A DNA stretch of 7,739 nt, from the NCBI GenBank assembly GCA_009783865.1, contig WRCR01000175.1, positions 1 through 7,739 on the forward strand. The letters run 5' to 3'. This stretch comes from Planctomycetaceae bacterium. GTDB lineage: Bacteria; Planctomycetota; Planctomycetia; Pirellulales; Thermoguttaceae. The notes beneath the pieces were generated by a model that made no database searches, was not told where the DNA came from, and was given only the letters and a program-made list of their open reading frames with translations. The position numbers and the translations under genes were made by a program. Within the stretch, counting starts at the first letter, position 1; every line of letters begins with the position of its first letter. Positions 1 through 6,049 of the stretch are shown one piece after another.

Positions 1-341
1 GCGACCGGCTGCGAACCGAGAACGCCGACATTCCGTTTAGCCCAATCGGTGTCGGTTGCCGTGTATTCATTCATACGGCGGTACGCTTGGTCAATTCTCG
101 TGTAGAGGACGAGTTCTGAAGCGCGGACATCTAGCCGGTCGGGTGTGAACTCCCGCAGGAGCGCAATCGGATTATGTCCCAGTTGCCGCCAGCGTATTGG
201 GTCGAGAGACCGGAATATATCAATTACCTCGGGATGCCAACTCCACCAGAGGTTGTCGGCAAGGGCGAGACACTTGTTGTAAAGCGTTTGCGGAGTAATA
301 CCGGAAAACCGCACAGGACTGTTTTTCTGTATGTTAGACAT
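1..341 (-). CDS. glgP: Alpha-glucan (glycogen/starch) phosphorylase, N-terminal part, cut by the window edge
   Basis: Glucan phosphorylases of family GT35 remove glucose units from glycogen or starch as glucose-1-phosphate in the cytoplasm, using pyridoxal phosphate. Only the first 113 codons are here, read leftwards from an ATG at 341-339, with no stop before position 1. Residues 26-62 contain ALADNLWWSWHPEVIDIF, then LDPIRWRQLGHNPIALL. This is the N-terminal domain (DUF3417) of the short bacterial and archaeal phosphorylase type; it is absent from the E. coli MalP/GlgP type. The last residues, GSQPV, fit the lead-in to the usual AYFSAEFG motif, which would lie just outside the window. The catalytic and cofactor-binding regions cannot be checked. 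No Shine-Dalgarno precedes the start. The gene is divergent from the secretin and has its own promoter at 405-433. The family call is strong; substrate preference is unknown. Confidence 0.9.
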   Translation of the reverse strand, partial: MSNIQKNSPVRFSGITPQTLYNKCLALADNLWWSWHPEVIDIFRSLDPIRWRQLGHNPIALLREFTPDRLDVRASELVLYTRIDQAYRRMNEYTATDTDWAKRNVGVLGSQPV

Positions 342-404
342 GGTTTCGGATAGGAATTAAGGGATTGCGTCAAATGTAATCTGCAAACAAAATATCTAAT
401 TAGA

Positions 405-433
405 AGTATAACATGGAAAAAATCACTTGGCAA
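405..433 (-). promoter_or_regulatory. Sigma70-type extended -10 promoter for the glucan phosphorylase gene
   Basis: Read on the minus strand, TTGCCA (433-428; 5 of 6 to TTGACA), a 17-bp spacer, and TATACT (410-405; 5 of 6 to TATAAT). The spacer ends in TGT, giving an extended -10 (TG-N-TATACT). Transcription should begin near 398, leaving a leader of about 57 nt before the ATG at 341. The match quality and exact spacing make this one of the best promoter calls in the window. No experimental start is known. Confidence 0.7.
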
Positions 434-463
434 TAGGAAAAAGGAGCAATTTTATTTAACCGC

Positions 464-484
464 TTTTCCGGCATAATCGGAAAA
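464..484. promoter_or_regulatory. Perfect 7-bp inverted repeat, possible operator
   Basis: TTTTCCG (464-470) and CGGAAAA (478-484) are perfect inverted arms around a 7-nt centre, GCATAAT. It lies 31 bp upstream of the glgP -35 box and about 130 bp upstream of the secretin start, so it could serve either gene. There is no U-tract on either strand in the right place, so it is not a rho-independent terminator. A regulator-binding role is inference only; AT-rich spacers produce such dyads by chance. Confidence 0.3.
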
Positions 485-518
485 AATCATACATTTTACC
501 AATTTTTCTTAATCGAAA

Positions 519-533
519 CGGTTTGTATAACCG
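519..533. promoter_or_regulatory. Small dyad overlapping a -10-like hexamer upstream of the secretin
   Basis: CGGTT (519-523) and AACCG (529-533) are perfect inverted arms with a 5-nt centre. The centre and right arm include TATAAC (526-531), a possible -10 box for the secretin; no good -35 box sits 16-18 bp upstream (TTTTTC at 503-508 is poor). If this is the promoter, transcription would start near 538, with a leader of about 78 nt. The call is weak. Confidence 0.25.
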
Positions 534-615
534 ATATAACTGACACGATTATATTGCCGCTTTCCTTTCGGCTTGCGGCTGTTGTTTATCGCCATAACTG
601 AACGGACGAATAACA

Positions 616-3600
616 ATGAAAACCTCCCTCCCCGCTGCTGCAATTTTGCTAGTTTTTGCCGCTGTTTTGCCGGTATCCGCACAAAATCCAATGCTAAATC
701 CGGTACCAAAGACAACACAGGTTCCGGTACAGCAAAATCATACTTTGCCGTATCCCGTTCAAACTGCCCAGTATATCAGCGATACCCAGAATCCCAATCC
801 GCAAAACAACGTTTCGCAGGTGCAGTACGCCCAGTTCAGCACGCCGAGTGCTGTCCCGCTGCGTTTTGCTGAAGCACCGGCAGAAAAATCATCCTTTCCT
901 GTAGTTAGTCCTCTTCCGGCTGAAAACAAAATTACGAAAGACGCTATTACAAAAGACGTTGTTGCGAAAAAGTATGTTCTCAAGAATGACTATGTTCTAA
1001 AGAACATTGCTCCCGATGTTTTTGAACGCCGCTTTTTTGAAAAACTCGGCAGCAGATTCGTGCCGGTTAAAACTGTTGAGAACTTACAGGAGACGGTAAG
1101 TTTTCAACTGCCCGGAAAAGACGGAACGAAGGTTGACCTTTCGCTCAATCGCAAGACCGGCAATATATCGGTTAGCGGAACGGAAAACATGGTCAACGAT
1201 ACAGTCAAAATCGTGCAGTTACTCGATGTACCGCTTGATTCGGCTGGAACTTTAACAGAGTTTGTCGAAGTGCAGAAAAACAGCGGCAAGACATCAACGC
1301 AAGCGGCGCAACTTATCGGGCAACTAACACAGAAAGCCGTTGCGGAAGCAAATCCGATGATAACTCAGAATCAACAGCAGGCGCAGTTTCGACCGCAGCC
1401 GCTGCCGAATCAGCAAAATGAACCCGTCGCAAGATTTGGAGGGCAAAACACAGGAACTCAAAATAATGCCGTAAATACTGTGCTGGGACTCGCCGAAAAC
1501 AATGCCGGTATAGTCGGACCCGTTCAAATTACCATCATTGAGGGCTTGGATACGATGGTCATCAAGGGCGACCCAAGAGATGTCGCCGCCGTCAAGAATA
1601 TGCTCAAGCAAATCGAAGCAATGAGTTTGGAATATGAGCCGGTCATTGAATTGGTCGGTTTGAAAAATACTGATTCGTACCGCGTCAATATGATAGTGCA
1701 GACGCTTTATGCACAGGTTTATGCAGCCCGCAAAGGCAATATAACGATGCTGCCGCTGATAAAGCCGAACACAATTTTGATTATCGGCAAGAAGGAAAGT
1801 ATTGACACCGCAAAGGATTTAATTGAAAAACTTGATACAGAAGTTCAGCCGGGCAGTGATTTTATCATTATCCGATTGAAAAATGCTTCATCCGATGCGC
1901 TGGCACCGCAGATACAGACGCTTTACAATAATCGTCCGGGTGCCGGTCAAGGACTTGAAACGCAGATGGGTATCACAAGTGATTTTCGCACTAATTCGTT
2001 AATCATTCAGGCGAATCCGCGTGACCTAACGGATATTGTTACTATGGTACAGCAACTCGACACGCCCGGCAGTGATGCGGTCAATCAAGTCAAGACCTTC
2101 CAGTTGAAAAATGCAATGGCTACGGAACTTGCATCGATATTGCAGAACGCAATCACAGGCAGTACTGCAACCGGCGGATTCGGCGCAGGTGCGGCAGCGC
2201 AGACAACCCGCTCAAGAAGCCCTATGTTTGTTGAGATGAATACTTTGGATGGCGATGGCAATCTGCAAAAAGTCAGCGTGTTGTTCGATGTTCGTATTGT
2301 TGCCGACACGAGAAGCAACACGCTCATTGTTTCGGCACCGATGGATAGTATGCCGCTCATTGAAGCACTGATTAAACAACTCGACCAACTGCCTGCTGCT
2401 GAATCGCAGATTAAGGTCTTCACGCTGGTGAACGGCGATGCATCCAATCTAACAACGATGTTGACGAACTTGTTTGCAACTTCGGCAACCGGCAGCTTCG
2501 GTGCAGGCGGTGCGCAGACCTCGCAGATTGCAACGGTTAGACCGGGTATTGAAGAAGGCGAAAGTACTTTGGTCGCAGTGCGTTTCCAAGCGGATACAAG
2601 AACGAACAGCATCATCGCCAGCGGAACTGCCGGTGATATGGCAGTTGTCGAAGCAATACTTCTGCGGTTAGATGAAGAGAACATGAATAATCGTAAAGTG
2701 ATGGTTCTCAAGCCGCTCAATGCCCGCGCTTCGGATATTGCAACAGCGATTCAAAATTACGTTACCAGTGAACGGCAACTTGAGATTCAGAACAGCGGGA
2801 CTTATTATCCGCAGAGTCCGGCGGAGCAGTACCGCAAAGATGTTATTGCTATTGCCGAAAATGTTACGAATTCGTTAATCATCAGTACGACTCCGCGGTA
2901 TCACGAACAAATCAAAAATCTTGTTGCGCAACTTGATGAACGCCCGCTGATGGTAGCGGTTCAGGTTCTTATTGCCGACGTAACACTGCGGAATAACCGC
3001 GAACAAGGTATTGAACTCGGTTTGCAGGACTCGCTCTTGTTCGACCGAAGTTTAATGTCGGGGAATCCAGCAGCGATGGTGCCGGGCTTTCTCTTCGGAG
3101 ACCCATCGACGGGATTGCCGCGCGGAAATGTCAACTCCGGTACAGTCGGAACTCAGGGTATAACAAGTTTGGGGGTCAACAGACCTTCCAGCGGCGGTTT
3201 CATATTCTCCGCTTCCAGCGAGTCCGTTAGCGTTTTAATCCGCGCTTTGGAAGAGCAAAGCAGAATCCGCGTGTTAAGTAAACCGCAGTTGACGATAATG
3301 CACGAGAATGTTGGTTCGATTTCGGTAGGACAGAAAGTCCCATACGTCACGTCAACTTCTACCAACAACGTAGGCAATATGCAGACATCGACGGCTTTCT
3401 ATGAAGTTGGAACAATACTTGACCTTCTGCCCCGCATTATGCCGGATGGAGTTGTTGCCCTTGGTATCCATGCGGAACGTTCCAGCGTTTCGGAATCCGA
3501 TGGAATTGTCATTGCCATTTCAGATGGAATTCCGATAACATCGCCGCGGGTTAATCAGGCAATTGCCGAAACGGTGATTCACGCAAGAGACGGTCAAACG

Positions 3601-4005
3601 ATTGTCTTTGCCGGCTTGATTTCAGAAGAAAAATCAACTACCGAAAGGAGTGTTCCGTTTCTTAACCGGATACCCATTATTAAACATTTCTTTGAATATA
3701 AAACGACTAGATGTAACCGTTCTGAACTGCTCATCATTTTAACTCCGACCATCCTTCGGAATGAAATAGATGTTGAAATCATTCGGCAGCAGGAAGCGGC
3801 AAGAATGCACTGGTGTATTAACGATGTTGTCAGATTGACCGGCGTTTCAGGAATGAAAATGAGACACGATGAATGGACCCCGTCCGAAGTACCGATAATG
3901 CATGCTGAACCGGTTATCCTTGACGAAAAACTTTTGCCGAGCGAAGATAAGATTCAAATGATGTATCCTGCTCCGAGGTTAGCACCGACAGGCGAAGTTA
4001 AATAG
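616..4005 (+). CDS. Large secretin (type II secretion GspD-like / type IV pilus PilQ-like) with expanded N-domains
   Basis: Secretins form multimeric gated channels in the outer membrane for type II secretion or type IV pili. This protein has 1129 residues, against about 650-750 for a typical GspD. A Sec signal peptide covers residues 1-22 (cleavage VSA|Q). Next come a Q/P-rich stretch, a possible N0-like segment near 145-210, and a second Q-rich linker near 248-285. Repeated N1-type modules, each ending in a 'TNSLII...QLD'-like strand and helix, run from about 303 to 776. The secretin core starts near 777 (PLMVAVQVLIADV), includes RVLSKPQL near 885, and ends with the transmembrane signature VPFLNRIPIIKHFF (1013-1026) through LLIILTPTIL (1038-1047). 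About 82 further residues form a C-terminal extension, where other secretins often carry a pilotin-binding S-domain. The start is the first ATG giving a proper signal peptide; a GGA 9 nt upstream is a poor ribosome site. A lipoprotein gene follows closely. No gspE, gspF or pilin gene is present, so T2SS and pilus roles cannot be separated. Confidence 0.93.
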   Translation: MKTSLPAAAILLVFAAVLPVSAQNPMLNPVPKTTQVPVQQNHTLPYPVQTAQYISDTQNPNPQNNVSQVQYAQFSTPSAVPLRFAEAPAEKSSFPVVSPLPAENKITKDAITKDVVAKKYVLKNDYVLKNIAPDVFERRFFEKLGSRFVPVKTVENLQETVSFQLPGKDGTKVDLSLNRKTGNISVSGTENMVNDTVKIVQLLDVPLDSAGTLTEFVEVQKNSGKTSTQAAQLIGQLTQKAVAEANPMITQNQQQAQFRPQPLPNQQNEPVARFGGQNTGTQNNAVNTVLGLAENNAGIVGPVQITIIEGLDTMVIKGDPRDVAAVKNMLKQIEAMSLEYEPVIELVGLKNTDSYRVNMIVQTLYAQVYAARKGNITMLPLIKPNTILIIGKKESIDTAKDLIEKLDTEVQPGSDFIIIRLKNASSDALAPQIQTLYNNRPGAGQGLETQMGITSDFRTNSLIIQANPRDLTDIVTMVQQLDTPGSDAVNQVKTFQLKNAMATELASILQNAITGSTATGGFGAGAAAQTTRSRSPMFVEMNTLDGDGNLQKVSVLFDVRIVADTRSNTLIVSAPMDSMPLIEALIKQLDQLPAAESQIKVFTLVNGDASNLTTMLTNLFATSATGSFGAGGAQTSQIATVRPGIEEGESTLVAVRFQADTRTNSIIASGTAGDMAVVEAILLRLDEENMNNRKVMVLKPLNARASDIATAIQNYVTSERQLEIQNSGTYYPQSPAEQYRKDVIAIAENVTNSLIISTTPRYHEQIKNLVAQLDERPLMVAVQVLIADVTLRNNREQGIELGLQDSLLFDRSLMSGNPAAMVPGFLFGDPSTGLPRGNVNSGTVGTQGITSLGVNRPSSGGFIFSASSESVSVLIRALEEQSRIRVLSKPQLTIMHENVGSISVGQKVPYVTSTSTNNVGNMQTSTAFYEVGTILDLLPRIMPDGVVALGIHAERSSVSESDGIVIAISDGIPITSPRVNQAIAETVIHARDGQTIVFAGLISEEKSTTERSVPFLNRIPIIKHFFEYKTTRCNRSELLIILTPTILRNEIDVEIIRQQEAARMHWCINDVVRLTGVSGMKMRHDEWTPSEVPIMHAEPVILDEKLLPSEDKIQMMYPAPRLAPTGEVK
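1624..2943 (+). repeat. Five tandem secretin N1-type modules (protein-level repeat)
   Basis: Within the secretin, five similar modules follow one another, beginning near residues 337, 413, 488, 596 and 691 and ending near 776. Each opens with a strand such as VKTFQLKNA, IKVFTLVNG or VMVLKPLNA and closes with 'R(T/S)N(S/T)(L/I)I' followed by a helix ending in QLD or RLD. The third and fourth modules are most alike: both carry a Gly/Ala-rich insert after 'ATG' (GGFGAGAAAQ and GSFGAGGAQ) and an 'ADTR(S/T)N' strand, suggesting a relatively recent duplication. Canonical GspD has three (N1-N3). The repetition is read from the translated sequence; domain borders are approximate. Confidence 0.75.
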
Positions 4006-4036
4006 TGAAACAATGATAACAGATATTGATATTTAT

Positions 4037-4900
4037 ATGAAAAACCTAACAGTTTCCGTTCTATTGTTGTTGGTATTCACGACTGGCTGTTCTTCTACTT
4101 CCTGGACGAAATCCAAGTGGTATAAGCCCGATATGTCTTCGCTTCTGCCAGCGGGACCGCCCGTGAAATCACTGGCGGCGTGGGAACCGGCAGTGCGTCA
4201 TTCCGGTTTGGAGAAGCCGGAGAGAGGTTTCGGCGGACGTGTATATTTCTACGACGACGGCGGGACGAAACCGATTAAAGTCAAAGGATGCGTTGTCGTC
4301 TATGCTTTCGATGAGGAAAACCGCAAACACGACGACAACGCACCGACACGCAGTTATTTCTTCGCTAAAGACGATGTCAAGAAACTGTATTCCAAATCGA
4401 AATTGGGACATTCCTATAACTTCTGGATCCCCTGGGACAGCGAAGGACCGGATGGCAAATCGAAAAAGGTTTCGCTCATTGTCCGTTATGTACCAGACAA
4501 AGGTTCATCTGTTGTTAGTTCGCAGGCGGTAGTGTATCTGCCCGGCAAGGCGGGACAAACTGAAATGCTTGCAAAAGAAGAATGGAACAAGCGTCAAGAA
4601 CAATTAGCGGTGTGGAACGTTAGGCATCTGGTGAATGGAATTATGCAGACATCTCATTCCGAAGAACAGATAAGCGAATTCAAACCTATCGAGGCATATA
4701 AACAAACATCGCTGCAAGAACGTCTTCTCGAAGAGAACGGCAATCGTCCTCAAATGATGAAGACAGCAACGATTGCAATACCAGCGTCGGTTAATACATC
4801 ATTAACGGCTGAACAGCCACGCGAGATGATAAAAGACCGGAGCGGCGAAACAGAGCGAGTCCATGCGGTCAAGGAGTCCGTTGTATCCCCGCAGAGGTGA
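4037..4900 (+). CDS. Lipoprotein of unknown function, secretin-linked
   Basis: The protein has 287 residues from the ATG at 4037. I chose it over the in-frame ATG at 4013 because MKNLTVSVLLLLVFTTGC is a compact lipoprotein signal peptide with a lipidatable Cys18; the longer start would add eight residues before it. The lipobox (FTTGC) is acceptable rather than ideal. The globular part (about 40-180) looks beta-rich, with GFGGRVYFYDD, VKGCVVVYAFDE and LGHSYNFWIPWD. I associate that pattern with uncharacterised planctomycete proteins, but know no function. The C-terminal third is charged and probably disordered. The start lies 31 bp after the secretin stop with no promoter or Shine-Dalgarno between, so co-transcription is likely. 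A secretin pilotin or accessory lipoprotein role is inferred from position only. The last 32 codons and the stop lie antisense to the cdsA-like gene. Confidence 0.82.
   Translation: MKNLTVSVLLLLVFTTGCSSTSWTKSKWYKPDMSSLLPAGPPVKSLAAWEPAVRHSGLEKPERGFGGRVYFYDDGGTKPIKVKGCVVVYAFDEENRKHDDNAPTRSYFFAKDDVKKLYSKSKLGHSYNFWIPWDSEGPDGKSKKVSLIVRYVPDKGSSVVSSQAVVYLPGKAGQTEMLAKEEWNKRQEQLAVWNVRHLVNGIMQTSHSEEQISEFKPIEAYKQTSLQERLLEENGNRPQMMKTATIAIPASVNTSLTAEQPREMIKDRSGETERVHAVKESVVSPQR
4802..4900. other. Convergent antisense overlap of lipoprotein and CdsA-like reading frames
   Basis: The two convergent genes share 99 bp, and their codons are in exact register: each lipoprotein codon is the reverse complement of a CdsA-like codon. 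The lipoprotein's last 32 residues (256-287) and stop are antisense to CdsA-like residues 324-355 and its stop, which include the signature GYNGLLDRMD. No bidirectional terminator can sit between the genes. The overlap is directly visible; its functional meaning is not known. Confidence 0.85.
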
Positions 4901-5869
4901 ACCGTAGCCGCTCACGCCTCTGTCCCGTTTGATAGCGGACATTGTCATGTTGCCGCAGAATCCCATTAGCGAAGTGACGAAGGCAATCACGCCGGGCTGC
5001 CACCATTTCGTGAACGGCGTGAAATACCACAGCAAAACACCGAGAAGTGCCGTCGTTGCCGCTCCGCCCAAAACGCCTTTCCAAGTTCTTGTCATGTTGA
5101 TACGCGGCGCAATGATGTGTCTGCTTGAAACCTGCGACCAAAGATATTGAAAGATATCTCCGAATTGAACGATGACGACAAAGAAAAACAAAAGACGGAA
5201 ATGTTTTCCGCTTGCCTGCGGAATGTAACTCGGCGCAATGCTTTCGAGAACGGTATTTTCTACGCCTTTGTCAATGAGCGGTGACGACGGTTCGATTTGC
5301 TGAACGGCAGCATTGGGAAGGTCTATCGTCAAGAGTGCGGGGGCATAACTCATTGCATAGACGCAGACAATTAAGCCGAGTTGCAGTTTTGCGGTGCGTT
5401 CCAGAAAGCGTTTTGGGTCGTCGGACATTGCCATGAATCCCGGCAGAACGAGAAAGACGTACGCTGGCAAAAGAACGGAAAAAAAGCGATACGGCGGAAG
5501 TCCGGTAATGCTTTCAAAACCGTCAGGATTAATTCCGGTCAATATGAATTGCAGCGGTGTGAAGAATATGTAAATCCAGAACAGTGTTTTATGGTCGACG
5601 GGACTTTTCGGAGTCAGCGTGATGTATTCCCGAAGAATACCGATGGCGAGAAGGAAGAACAAGAGTGAGGTTGCGAGCGGTCCAAACATGAAGACGCAGC
5701 AGAGAGAGCCGAAGAGTATCCACCATGCCCGCAGCCGTGAGCGGAAGGTATCGAGGATTGCGGGGTCGACTCCGAATTCCTCGTATCGGCGGAGCATTTT
5801 TACGCCGCAGGAGGCAGCGATTAGGAGCAGGAGTACGCCGCAGAGGAAACTGTTGGTTAAAACGTCCAT
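4802..5869 (-). CDS. Phosphatidate cytidylyltransferase (CDP-diacylglycerol synthase) family membrane protein
   Basis: CdsA-family enzymes make CDP-diacylglycerol from phosphatidate and CTP in the inner membrane, the branch point of phospholipid synthesis. The protein has 355 residues and about eight hydrophobic segments, for example near 4-23, 49-80, 92-112, 127-146, 158-178, 224-244 and 269-308. The family architecture is present: FGDIFQYLW (236-244), APRINMTRTWKG (254-265, replacing the usual SP-KTWEG), then SAIKRDRG (311-318) and GLLDRMDS (331-338), with the family's K-R pair (314, 315) and D-R-x-D (334-337). Two usually conserved pieces differ: the K-D after the K-R motif reads S-G (320-321), and PGHGG reads RGYNG (327-331). 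It may therefore be a divergent CdsA-like paralogue, similar to YnbB-type proteins, rather than the housekeeping enzyme. I chose the ATG at 5869; an in-frame TTG at 5911 would add 14 polar residues. No Shine-Dalgarno is seen. It is divergent from the GT4 gene. Confidence 0.87.
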   Translation of the reverse strand: MDVLTNSFLCGVLLLLIAASCGVKMLRRYEEFGVDPAILDTFRSRLRAWWILFGSLCCVFMFGPLATSLLFFLLAIGILREYITLTPKSPVDHKTLFWIYIFFTPLQFILTGINPDGFESITGLPPYRFFSVLLPAYVFLVLPGFMAMSDDPKRFLERTAKLQLGLIVCVYAMSYAPALLTIDLPNAAVQQIEPSSPLIDKGVENTVLESIAPSYIPQASGKHFRLLFFFVVIVQFGDIFQYLWSQVSSRHIIAPRINMTRTWKGVLGGAATTALLGVLLWYFTPFTKWWQPGVIAFVTSLMGFCGNMTMSAIKRDRGVSGYGSPLRGYNGLLDRMDSLCFAAPVFYHLAWLFSR

Positions 5870-5934
5870 TAAAAGTTTGTTATCAAAATTATGAAATATA
5901 CGGATTCGCAAATTCGCCGATTACCCGACGGTTG

Positions 5935-5963
5935 ATTATACACTATGGCATCGGAAAAATGAA
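5935..5963 (-). promoter_or_regulatory. Probable sigma70-type promoter for the CdsA-like gene
   Basis: On the minus strand, a perfect TATAAT (5940-5935) lies 17 bp after TTCATT (5963-5958), which matches the -35 consensus at only 3 of 6. The predicted start is near 5928, giving a leader of about 58 nt before the ATG at 5869. This position supports the ATG at 5869, although the upstream TTG at 5911 would also be transcribed. Confidence 0.5.
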
Positions 5964-5966
5964 CAT

Positions 5967-5996
5967 CACGATTACAGACCGTTTTGCGCAATCGTG
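5967..5996. promoter_or_regulatory. Perfect 7-bp dyad between two divergent promoters, possible shared operator
   Basis: CACGATT (5967-5973) and AATCGTG (5990-5996) are perfect inverted arms separated by 16 nt. The arms sit 3 bp upstream of the CdsA-like -35 box and 16 bp upstream of the GT4 -35 box, so one bound regulator could touch both promoters. The arm centres are 23 bp apart, about two helical turns. There is no U-tract, so it is not a terminator. The repeat is visible; the role is inference. Confidence 0.35.
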
Positions 5997-6012
5997 TGTT
6001 TGCAGTTCTGTG

Positions 6013-6040
6013 TTGACACTCTTATCGTCTCTGATAAAAT
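6013..6040 (+). promoter_or_regulatory. Near-consensus sigma70 promoter immediately before the GT4 gene
   Basis: A perfect TTGACA (6013-6018), a 16-bp spacer, and TAAAAT (6035-6040; 5 of 6). Only 9 bp separate the -10 box from the ATG at 6050, so initiation 6-8 nt downstream would fall at about 6046-6048, leaving a leader of 2-4 nt. If real, the GT4 mRNA is essentially leaderless, which agrees with the absent Shine-Dalgarno. Confidence 0.65.
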
Positions 6041-6049
6041 AACTGCCGT

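Larger units (their letters stand above)
342..615. other. Divergent intergenic region between glgP and the secretin gene
   Basis: This 274-bp AT-rich spacer separates two divergent genes and holds no credible coding sequence. It contains a good minus-strand promoter and two short perfect dyads, listed separately. For the secretin I see only weak plus-strand options. One is a TATAAC hexamer at 526-531 or at 535-540 without a good -35 box. Another is TTGTAT (523-528) with GATTAT (547-552), spacer 18. A weak stem (GCCGC 556-560 with GCGGC 575-579, 14-nt loop) would lie in the secretin leader. I see no terminator or riboswitch. Confidence 0.6.

Noticed and set aside
224..433. Minus-strand 69-codon open frame overlapping the phosphorylase start
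   Set aside because: It is out of frame with the clearly recognisable phosphorylase N-terminus and spans its promoter.
2085..2720. A 211-codon open frame on the minus strand inside the secretin gene
   Set aside because: It lies wholly antisense to conserved secretin modules, is not in codon register with them, shows no domain, and has low-complexity Ser/Val/Ala-rich content typical of antisense shadows.
4013..4036. Upstream in-frame ATG for the lipoprotein
   Set aside because: It would put MITDIDIY ahead of a complete lipoprotein signal peptide that itself starts with MKN; the ATG at 4037 gives the normal length and charge pattern.
5870..5911. TTG start extending the CdsA-like protein by 14 residues
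   Set aside because: The ATG at 5869 places the first membrane segment at the N-terminus as expected; the extension is polar and starts with a rare codon.
5945..5973. Shared 'GGCAT...CGGAAAAA' string in the spacers at 470-486 and 5947-5959
   Set aside because: The match is short and has different spacing; in two AT-rich spacers it is likely chance, and only one copy forms a dyad.
5725..6042. Plus-strand open frame of 105 codons across the CdsA-like gene start and the spacer
   Set aside because: Mostly antisense to the CdsA-like gene and Arg-rich; it runs through both divergent promoters and resembles no family.
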